Below, piece after piece: positions 1 through 5,621 of a DNA stretch of 7,010 nt. The notes beneath the pieces are model-generated. The model searched no databases and had not been told where the DNA came from. It saw only the letters and a program-made list of their open reading frames with translations. Within the stretch, counting starts at the first letter, position 1. Each line of letters starts with the position of its first letter. Source of the DNA: Alphaproteobacteria bacterium. GTDB taxonomy: Bacteria > Pseudomonadota > Alphaproteobacteria > ATCC43930 > CGMCC-115725. The translations under genes were made by a program, and so were the position numbers. The DNA lies in NCBI GenBank assembly GCA_019241915.1, contig JAFAWI010000547.1, positions 1-7,010 of the forward strand, written 5' to 3'.

Positions 1-812
1 GCGATGAGACGCCGGTGCTGGTCGACCTCAAGCCGACCGGGCCGCATTACATGGAGGATCTGTTCGCCGCCGGCGGCATCGGCGCGGTGTTGCGCGAGCT
101 GAAGCCGCTGCTCCACCTCGATTGCCTGACGGTCGCGGGCGAGACCCTGGGCGAGCGTCTGGCGGGACCGGCCGGGCCGGTCGACCGCGAGGTGGTCAAG
201 CCGCTCGGCGATCCGCTGCTCCCCTATGGCGGGCTGGTCGCGCTGTTCGGCTCGCTGGCGCCGCAGGGCGCGATCTTCAAGCGATCGGCAGCCGACCCCA
301 AGCTGTTTGAGAAGGAAGGCCGCGCCGTCGTGTTCAACTCGCTCGAAGACCTGTCGGCGCGGATCGACCATCCGGCGCTCGATGTGACGCCCGACGATTT
401 CCTGGTGCTGCAGAATGCCGGGCCGCTGTCGCCGTCGGGCATGCCCGAGGCCGGCTATCTGCCGATCCCGCAAAAGCTGGCGCGCGCCGGGGTCAAGGAC
501 ATGGTGCGCATTTCCGACGCGCGGATGAGCGGCACCGCCTACGGCTCGATCGTGCTGCATGTGACCCCGGACGCGGCGTCCGGCGGGCCGCTCGCCAAGG
601 TCACGAACGGCGACCGCATCCGGCTGTCGGTCAACGAGCGCCGCATCGATCTGCTCGTGCCCGAAGACGAGCTGGCGCGCCGGCCGGCGCCGTCGCCGCC
701 GGTGCCCGAACGCGGCTACGCCCGGCTCTACCGCCACCCGGTGCTGCAGGCCGACCGCGGCTGCGATTTCGACTTCCTGCGCAAGCACCCGACCCGCACG
801 GCGGCGTTATAG
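1..812 (+). CDS. IlvD/Edd-family dehydratase (dihydroxy-acid or sugar-acid dehydratase), 5'-truncated
   Basis: This is the C-terminal 269 residues of a protein of the IlvD/Edd family. Members are Fe-S enzymes that dehydrate 2,3-dihydroxy acids (valine/isoleucine synthesis) or sugar acids such as arabonate, xylonate and 6-phosphogluconate. The frame is open to the left edge; the first full codon is at base 3, and the GTG at 15 is an internal valine, not a start. The family's second signature, RISDARMSG, is at about bases 507-533; its serine (codon 528-530) aligns with the proposed catalytic base. Other family hallmarks are PTGPHYMEDL near the left edge, GMPEAGYLPIP, LHVTPDAASGGPL and NGDRIRL. 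The ending GCDFDFL is one I associate with the sugar-acid dehydratase branch rather than classical IlvD, so the substrate is left open. The iron-sulfur ligands would lie mostly in the missing N-terminal half. It ends with TAG, 9 bases before the stop of a convergent gene. Confidence 0.9.
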   Translation, partial: DETPVLVDLKPTGPHYMEDLFAAGGIGAVLRELKPLLHLDCLTVAGETLGERLAGPAGPVDREVVKPLGDPLLPYGGLVALFGSLAPQGAIFKRSAADPKLFEKEGRAVVFNSLEDLSARIDHPALDVTPDDFLVLQNAGPLSPSGMPEAGYLPIPQKLARAGVKDMVRISDARMSGTAYGSIVLHVTPDAASGGPLAKVTNGDRIRLSVNERRIDLLVPEDELARRPAPSPPVPERGYARLYRHPVLQADRGCDFDFLRKHPTRTAAL

Positions 813-821
813 ACCGGACGG

Positions 822-1961
822 TCAATCGAACAGCGCGAGGTCGATGGCGTCGCCCATCGTGCGGTAGCCGAGATCGCTCGGGTGCAGGTGGTCGCCGCAA
901 TCGAAGCGCGGCAGCATGCGCAGGTCGTTTTCGGGATCGCGCAGCGCGCGGTCGAAATCGACCACCGCGCCGAACGCGCCGGCGTCGCGAATCCAGGCGT
1001 TGACCGTCTGACGCACGGTCTCGCGCCGCGCGTTCCAGGCGCCGGGCAGAAAGGTCTCGTTCCAGAACGGCGTCAAGGTGCAGCCGATCATCTTGATCCC
1101 GTGCGTCCGGCCGCGCAGCGCGAGCTGCTTCAAGCCCGCGATCATCTGCGGTGCGGTGACTTCCTCCTCGGGTTTGGCGCTGCGGTTCCGCAGGTCGTTG
1201 GTGCCGAGCATGATCACCGCATGCGTCACGCCCGGCTGGGCGAGCACGTCGCGGTCGAACCGCTTGAGCCCGCTGTCGCCGCGCAAATCGTGCAGGATGC
1301 GGTTGCCGCCGAGGCCCTGGTTCATCACCGCAACCGGACGTCCACCCCGGGCGACAAGCCGGCGCGCCAGCTGCGACGGCCAGCTGTGGTGGCCGTCATG
1401 CGTCGAGATATTGGCATCGGTCAGCGAGTCGCCAACCGCGACGACGCCGGCGGCTTGTTCGGGCGCGACGACGTCGACGCCGCAGAGGAAATACCAGTCG
1501 TCGGTCAGCTTGCCGACCGGCATCACCGCCGCCGCGGCGAAGTCGCCGACCGGCGAGATGTAGTTGGTTTGCCGCGCGTAACGGCCGGTAATGCCGAAGC
1601 TGGCCGGCAGGTCGTCCGGGAAGTAGAGGCTGACCGCGAGGTCGGCGAGCGGCTTCACGTCGAGCGCGACGGGGTCGCTCACCAGCACCGCGCCGGCGGC
1701 GATCGTCGCGCTCGGCTCGCCACCGAACAGCAGCTGGCGATCGGAGCCGGCGACGATGGCGGGGCCGCTGTCGCGCAGCGCGATACGCGCCGCGCCGAGG
1801 CGCAACGGTCGGATGCCGTAGGCGTTCGAGACGCGAATTCGCACCGTACCGCCGCCGAGGCTGACGCGCGGCGTCAGGCGGATCGTGTGGTTGGCGAACG
1901 CGGCGCCTTCGGCCGGCGCCGGCGCCGCGGTCCAGGTGCCGACCCAGTGCTCGTTGCTCAT
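822..1961 (-). CDS. SGNH/GDSL-family hydrolase, two-domain (beta-sandwich plus hydrolase)
   Basis: A 379-residue protein with all four SGNH blocks. Block I is AVGDSLTD with nucleophile Ser179. Block II Gly lies in NQGLGGNR (216-219). Block III is GTND (253-256). Block V is DHLH, with Asp357 and His360 completing the triad. The N-terminal ~150 residues open with WVGTWTAAPAP and look like the beta-sandwich domain that precedes the hydrolase domain in many bacterial relatives. The family cleaves ester bonds in carbohydrates, lipids or glycans; the substrate here is unknown. There is no signal peptide, so a cytoplasmic location is likely as written. The ATG is chosen because GAGG lies 6 bases upstream and the conserved protein starts there; the frame is open 101 codons further, but that extension is a shadow of hldD. 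It lies 11 bases after the hldD stop, so it is probably the last gene of the heptose operon. Confidence 0.9.
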   Translation of the reverse strand: MSNEHWVGTWTAAPAPAEGAAFANHTIRLTPRVSLGGGTVRIRVSNAYGIRPLRLGAARIALRDSGPAIVAGSDRQLLFGGEPSATIAAGAVLVSDPVALDVKPLADLAVSLYFPDDLPASFGITGRYARQTNYISPVGDFAAAAVMPVGKLTDDWYFLCGVDVVAPEQAAGVVAVGDSLTDANISTHDGHHSWPSQLARRLVARGGRPVAVMNQGLGGNRILHDLRGDSGLKRFDRDVLAQPGVTHAVIMLGTNDLRNRSAKPEEEVTAPQMIAGLKQLALRGRTHGIKMIGCTLTPFWNETFLPGAWNARRETVRQTVNAWIRDAGAFGAVVDFDRALRDPENDLRMLPRFDCGDHLHPSDLGYRTMGDAIDLALFD

Positions 1962-1972
1962 GCGGCGCCTCG

Positions 1973-2962
1973 CTAAAGATAAGGATCCGGCGTGGCCAGG
2001 TAACCGGTGACGAAATCTTCGACCGCCGCTTCGAGCGGCAGGAACGGCTGATTGTAGCCGGCCGCAGCCAGCCAGCCCATCTCGGCCTCGGTCAGGTATT
2101 GGTAGCCCGCGCGGATCGCCGGCGGCGTCTCGACGTATTCGATACGCGCCGGGGCGCCGCACGCGGCGCCGGTTGCCTCCATCAGCTCGCGGAAGCTGCG
2201 CGCGGCGCCGGTGCCGAGGTTGCGGATGGCGCTCGGCACCGTCCCCGCCTGCGACCACAGCCACAAGACCACGCGCACCACGTCCTTGATGTAGACGAAG
2301 TCGCGCTTCTGGTCGCCGTCCGCCACCCCCGCGCGGTGCGACTTGAACAGCCGGATCGTCTCGCCGGCGGCGATCCTCGCGTAGTTCTTGGCGACAAGGC
2401 TCTGCATGTCGGTTTTGTGGTACTCGTTCGGCCCGAACACGTTGAAAAATTTGAGGCCGAACCAGAACGGCGGCGCATGGGCCTTGGCCGCCTCGCGCAG
2501 CGCCCAGAGGTCGAAGGCGTGCTTCGACCAGGCATAGAGGTTCATCGGCCGCAGCCGCTTCAGCGCCGCCACCCCGCCGTCATCGGAGAACCCCTGCGTG
2601 CCGTCGCCGTAAGTGGCGGCGGACGAGGCATAGATCAGCGGCTTGCCGGCAGCCGCGCACCAGCGCCACAGCGCAATCGACGCGTTGAGGTTGGTGTCGA
2701 TGACGAGGTCGGCGTCGGTTTCGGTCGTCGACGCGTTGGCGCCGAGATGAAACACCGTCTCGACCTCGCCGCCATGACGGTCGAGCCATGCCGGCAGTTT
2801 CTCGACCGCGAGGATCTCGCAGAAATCGCGTTTGGCGAGGTTGCGCCACTTGGCGTCGTGACCGAACCGGTCGACGATGACGATATCGTCGCGACCGGCT
2901 TCGTTGAGCCCCCAGACCAGGGCCGAGCCGATAAACCCGCCGCCGCCGGTGACGACCAGCAT
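1973..2962 (-). CDS. hldD: ADP-L-glycero-D-manno-heptose 6-epimerase
   Basis: A 329-residue extended short-chain dehydrogenase/reductase that converts ADP-D-glycero-beta-D-manno-heptose to the L-glycero epimer, the last step of the LPS inner-core heptose donor pathway in the cytoplasm. The nucleotide-binding loop is TGGGGFIGS (5-13). The active-site strand YASSAATYG (111-119) matches the E. coli HldD motif, with Ser114 the likely catalytic serine. YxxxK is Tyr143/Lys147. Lys183, in NEYHKTDM, aligns with the second proposed catalytic residue of E. coli HldD. KRDFVYIKDV (219-228) and NLGTG (248-252) are also family-typical. Length is slightly above the usual ~310. The ATG is separated from the hldE stop by a single base, which suggests translational coupling; the only SD-like element is AAGG about 12 bases upstream, inside the end of hldE. 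The alternative name is rfaD. Confidence 0.95.
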   Translation of the reverse strand: MLVVTGGGGFIGSALVWGLNEAGRDDIVIVDRFGHDAKWRNLAKRDFCEILAVEKLPAWLDRHGGEVETVFHLGANASTTETDADLVIDTNLNASIALWRWCAAAGKPLIYASSAATYGDGTQGFSDDGGVAALKRLRPMNLYAWSKHAFDLWALREAAKAHAPPFWFGLKFFNVFGPNEYHKTDMQSLVAKNYARIAAGETIRLFKSHRAGVADGDQKRDFVYIKDVVRVVLWLWSQAGTVPSAIRNLGTGAARSFRELMEATGAACGAPARIEYVETPPAIRAGYQYLTEAEMGWLAAAGYNQPFLPLEAAVEDFVTGYLATPDPYL

Positions 2963-2963
2963 G

Positions 2964-4427
2964 TCAGGCGGTGGCCTTGGCCGGGGCGGCGGCGGGCGGC
3001 GCCGCCTGCAGCCGATCGATGACCGCGCTGGTCGAATGCCCCTCGATCAGCTCGATCAGCGCGACCCGGCCGCCCCATGACATCACCTCGGCGGCGCCGA
3101 CGGTCGTCTCGACCGTATAGTCGGCGCCCTTCATCAGCACATCCGGCCGCAGCCGGCAGATCAGGTCGAGCGGCGTGTCCGCGTCAAAGCTGATTACCGC
3201 ATCGACCGAGGCGAGGCCGGCAATCACCGCGGCGCGGCTGGCGAGCGCATTGACCGGCCGGCTCGGACCCTTAAGCCGGCGGGTGCTGGCATCGCTGTTA
3301 AGCGCGACGATCAGCCGGTCGCATTCGCGCCGCGCCGCCGCCAGCATCGCGACGTGCCCCGGATGGACGATGTCAAAGCAGCCGTTGGTGAAGCCGACCT
3401 TGAGGCCGCGGCTTTGCCATTGCCGCGCCAGGGTCTGTGCCTCGGCGGCGCTGTGCAGCTTGCTGTCGTGCGCCCTGCGCTCGCGCGCCAGCGCCAGCAT
3501 CAGTTCGTCGAGTTCGACGACCGCAGTGCCGAGCTTGCCGACGACGATCCCGGCGGCGATGTTGGCGAGCCGCATTGCACCCGGCAGTGGCTCGCCGCAG
3601 GCGTGCGCCAGAGCGAGCACCGCGACCACCGTGTCCCCCGCACCCGAAACATCAAACACTTCCTGCTCGCGGGCCGCTTCAAAATGCACCGCGCCCGACG
3701 CCTCGACCAAAACCATCCCCTTGTCCGAGCGGGTGGCGAGGATGGCATCGGCCTTGGCCTCGCGCATGACCCGCATCGCCGCGGTGACCACCTCATCGTC
3801 GGTCTGCGTCGCCATCTTCGCCGCGAGTGCGAGCTCCGCCTGGTTCGGCGTGATGCAGGCGGCGCCGCGGTAGTCGCGAAAATCGGCGCTTTTGGGATCG
3901 ACGAAGAGCGGTGTCCGGCGGCGCCGCGCCGCATCGATCGCCTGCTTGCGTATCGCGGGGCTCAGCACCCCCTTGCCGTAATCGGACAGAACGATCGCAT
4001 CGGCCTGCGGAAGCCGTTGGTCGAGCGCCGCGATCAGGCGCGCTTCGTCGTCGCAGTCAAGCGGCCGCACCTGCTCCTCGTCCACCCGCATGATCTGCTG
4101 GTGCCCTGCGATGTAACGGGTCTTGCACACGGTCGGCCGCGCGGCGCTGGCGACATGAGCATCGACGATCCGAGCCGCGCCGCACAGTTTCGCGCGTGCC
4201 TCGTCGCCCGCCGCATCGACGCCCAGCAAGCCGAGCAGCACCGCGTTGCCGCCGAGCGCGGCGATGTTGCGCGCGACGTTGCCGGCGCCGCCCAGCATGG
4301 TCTCGGTGCGTTGCAGCAGCAGAACCGGGACCGGAGCTTCCGGCGAAATCCGCTCGATCGCACAATAGGCGAACCGGTCGAGCATGATGTCGCCGAGGCA
4401 GAGGATCGTTGCGCCCGAAAAATCCAT
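2964..4427 (-). CDS. hldE: Bifunctional heptose-7-phosphate kinase / heptose-1-phosphate adenylyltransferase
   Basis: A 487-residue fusion of two enzymes of ADP-heptose synthesis. The N-terminal PfkB/ribokinase-type kinase (about 1-315) phosphorylates D-glycero-beta-D-manno-heptose 7-phosphate at C1. It has GDIMLDR (12-18), ISPEAPVPV (27-35), GGAGNVARN (46-54), DPKSADF (177-183) and DVSGAGDT (259-266) with catalytic Asp265. The C-terminal cytidylyltransferase-like domain (about 325-475) adds AMP. It has TNGCFDIVHPGH (347-358, HxGH nucleotide motif), NSDAST (377-382), GPSRPVN and GHSTS (463-467). Length matches E. coli HldE (477) apart from an Ala/Pro-rich tail of about 13 residues. The start at 4427 is chosen because FSGATILCLGD aligns with the E. 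coli N-terminus; there is no clear SD, and the frame is open 97 codons further upstream. It is the first gene of a leftward operon, divergent from dmeF. No gmhA or gmhB is in the window. The alternative name is rfaE. Confidence 0.95.
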   Translation of the reverse strand: MDFSGATILCLGDIMLDRFAYCAIERISPEAPVPVLLLQRTETMLGGAGNVARNIAALGGNAVLLGLLGVDAAGDEARAKLCGAARIVDAHVASAARPTVCKTRYIAGHQQIMRVDEEQVRPLDCDDEARLIAALDQRLPQADAIVLSDYGKGVLSPAIRKQAIDAARRRRTPLFVDPKSADFRDYRGAACITPNQAELALAAKMATQTDDEVVTAAMRVMREAKADAILATRSDKGMVLVEASGAVHFEAAREQEVFDVSGAGDTVVAVLALAHACGEPLPGAMRLANIAAGIVVGKLGTAVVELDELMLALARERRAHDSKLHSAAEAQTLARQWQSRGLKVGFTNGCFDIVHPGHVAMLAAARRECDRLIVALNSDASTRRLKGPSRPVNALASRAAVIAGLASVDAVISFDADTPLDLICRLRPDVLMKGADYTVETTVGAAEVMSWGGRVALIELIEGHSTSAVIDRLQAAPPAAAPAKATA

Positions 4428-4539
4428 CGCTGACGGAAAGGCTGTCGCCGAGGCCGATCCTAGCACGGCGCGGCGTAGCCGGTCTGTGATAGATTTTACG
4501 CTGCAGGACGGCGGCGGCCGACCCCGGCGGAGGTGGACG
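4428..4539. other. Divergent intergenic spacer hldE/dmeF with strong dmeF ribosome binding site
   Basis: These 112 bases must carry start signals for both directions. A strong Shine-Dalgarno, GGAGGT at 4529-4534, lies 5 bases before the dmeF ATG and fixes that start over upstream in-frame codons. The AT-richest patch is around 4486-4498 (TGATAGATTTTA). A -10-like TAGATT at 4490-4495 has no acceptable -35, so I do not call a dmeF promoter. I saw no G/C-tract operator of the RcnR/DmeR kind and no metal riboswitch. Confidence 0.6.
4457..4486 (-). promoter_or_regulatory. Possible sigma70-like promoter for hldE-hldD-hydrolase
   Basis: Read on the minus strand, CAGACC (4486-4481) and TAGGAT (4462-4457) are separated by 18 bases. 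They match the -35 and -10 consensus at 3/6 and 4/6. The predicted start would leave a leader of roughly 20-25 bases before the hldE ATG at 4427, which fits the position. The match is weak and could be chance in GC-rich DNA; the position between divergent genes is the main support. Confidence 0.25.
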
Positions 4540-5547
4540 ATGCATACGCATTCAATCGATCCGTGGCGCCACGAGCACGTGTTTCTCGGCGCCGACCACG
4601 CACGCCACGAACGGCGCAGCTGGGTGGTGGTCTCAGTCTGCGGCGTGATGATGGCGGCCGAGGTCGGGGGCGGCTGGCTGACCGGCTCGATGGCCGTGAT
4701 GGCCGACGGACTGCACATGTCGACTCATGCCGGCGCGCTGGTGATCGCCGCCTGCGCCTACGCCTATGCGCGGCGCCATGCACGCGACGAACGCTTTGCC
4801 TTCGGCACCGGCAAGCTCGGCGAACTCGCCGCCTTCGCCAGCGCCATCGTGCTCGCAGTTATCGCAGCGGTGATCGGCTGGGAAAGCTTGACGCGGCTCA
4901 TGCAGCCGGTAGCCATCCATTTCGGGGAGGCAATTCCGCTCGCTGCCGCGGGGCTTGGGACCAATCTGCTATGTGCCTGGCTGCTCCACGACGAGCACGG
5001 CGGCGAGCACGCGCATACAGGTCATACTCATCACGGCTCGTACGATCCCGGATCGCAGCATCACGGCCACCGCGGTCGCGGCAACGGCCACCGCGATGAC
5101 GTGGCCGACCTCAATTTGCGCGCCGCCTACATCCATGTGCTGGCCGATGCCGCAGTGTCGGTCCTCGCGCTTATCGGTCTCTGCGCGGGCGTGTGGCTGG
5201 GCTGGCATTGGATGGACCCGGTGATGGGCATCGTCGGTGCGTTGGTGATCACCAACTGGTCTTACGGCCTGTTGCGTCGGGCTGGCGCGGTGCTGCTCGA
5301 CATGCGGTCGGAAGGGCTAGCGCAACAGATTCGCCGCCGGCTCGAACAAGGCGGGGACCGCATTTGCGATCTGCATATCTGGCGCATTGGGCCGGGCCAT
5401 CATGCGGCACTGGTCTCGCTGGTGGCCGACCGGCCCGAGCCGCCGCAAGCCTACAAGGCACGGCTTGCCGGGGTCATCGGGCTGAGCCATCTGACGGTCG
5501 AGGTTCAGCCATGCCTCGGTCCGCATGCCGGCGCAACCGAAGGATGA
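4540..5547 (+). CDS. dmeF: Cation diffusion facilitator, DmeF-type Co/Ni (divalent metal) exporter
   Basis: A 335-residue inner-membrane CDF transporter that exports divalent cations from the cytoplasm, by proton antiport in characterised members. About six hydrophobic segments are visible (near 27-47, 50-77, 96-114, 131-149, 195-219 and 226-245). A cytoplasmic C-terminal domain (about 254-322) includes DLHIWRIGPG. Likely transport-site ligands are His59/His63 (HMSTH, segment 2) and His199/Asp203 (HVLAD, segment 5). The loop at 150-184, between segments 4 and 5, holds 11 histidines, and the first 23 residues hold 6. The opening HEHVFLGADHARHERR and the HMSTHAGAL motif are features I recognise from DmeF, whose characterised members export cobalt and nickel. 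Zinc or cadmium export cannot be excluded. The ATG is supported by GGAGGT 5 bases upstream. No RcnR/CsoR-type dmeR gene lies beside it. It diverges from hldE. Confidence 0.87.
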   Translation: MHTHSIDPWRHEHVFLGADHARHERRSWVVVSVCGVMMAAEVGGGWLTGSMAVMADGLHMSTHAGALVIAACAYAYARRHARDERFAFGTGKLGELAAFASAIVLAVIAAVIGWESLTRLMQPVAIHFGEAIPLAAAGLGTNLLCAWLLHDEHGGEHAHTGHTHHGSYDPGSQHHGHRGRGNGHRDDVADLNLRAAYIHVLADAAVSVLALIGLCAGVWLGWHWMDPVMGIVGALVITNWSYGLLRRAGAVLLDMRSEGLAQQIRRRLEQGGDRICDLHIWRIGPGHHAALVSLVADRPEPPQAYKARLAGVIGLSHLTVEVQPCLGPHAGATEG

Positions 5548-5561
5548 CTTGCGGGGGGCGC

Positions 5562-5582
5562 GCTTGCCAGCCGAAGCTTGCC
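5562..5582 (+). repeat. Short direct repeat GCTTGCC x2, 14-base period
   Basis: GCTTGCC occurs at 5562-5568 and again at 5576-5582, start-to-start distance 14 bases. The first copy overlaps the proposed -35 (5564-5569) and the second runs into the left arm of the inverted repeat over the -10. It could be part of a regulator site or chance. Confidence 0.4.
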
Positions 5583-5591
5583 GGTTATAGT
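5564..5591 (+). promoter_or_regulatory. Sigma70-type promoter for the substrate-binding protein gene
   Basis: TTGCCA (5564-5569) and TATAGT (5586-5591) each match the -35 and -10 consensus at 5 of 6 positions, with a 16-base spacer. Transcription would start near 5598 and leave a leader of about 24 bases containing GGAG (5608-5611), 10 bases before the ATG at 5622. This is the best promoter match in the window and stands out against the GC-rich background. It implies that the gene is transcribed independently of dmeF. Confidence 0.6.
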
Positions 5592-5603
5592 CGCGAAACC
5601 GGC
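5580..5603. repeat. Inverted repeat overlapping the -10 element (candidate operator)
   Basis: Perfect 7-base arms GCCGGTT (5580-5586) and AACCGGC (5597-5603) flank a 10-base centre that contains most of the -10 hexamer TATAGT and a TCGCGA palindrome (5591-5596). The dyad covers the -10 and the predicted transcription start, where a repressor would act. It is GC-rich and does not resemble a Fur or Irr box as I know them. It lacks a following T-run, so it is not an intrinsic terminator for dmeF. Confidence 0.5.
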
Positions 5604-5621
5604 GGTTGGAGCTAAGCCAGC

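Noticed and set aside
882..1976. 364-codon open frame on + strand opposite the SGNH hydrolase
   Set aside because: It is antisense to a well-supported gene, has an Arg/Ala/Val/Asp-rich composition typical of GC-rich shadow frames, and shows no recognisable domain.
1962..2264. 101-codon N-terminal extension of the SGNH hydrolase frame
   Set aside because: It overlaps the conserved C-terminus of hldD, is Arg/Gly-rich, and the internal ATG at 1961 has a good SD and starts the conserved WVGTW region.
2099..3022. 307-codon open frame on + strand opposite hldD
   Set aside because: It is a shadow of hldD, rich in Arg, Ala and Val with no family motif, and it runs across the hldD/hldE junction.
3354..4433. 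359-codon open frame on + strand opposite hldE
   Set aside because: It is antisense to the conserved HldE kinase domain, with low-complexity Arg/Ala-rich composition and no ribosome binding site noted.
4485..4500. AT-rich patch as a dmeF promoter
   Set aside because: TAGATT matches the -10 consensus at only 4/6 and no -35-like hexamer lies 16-18 bases upstream.
4428..4718. 97-codon N-terminal extension of the HldE frame
   Set aside because: It would overlap the dmeF start on the opposite strand and has no similarity to HldE; the E. coli N-terminus aligns with the ATG at 4427.
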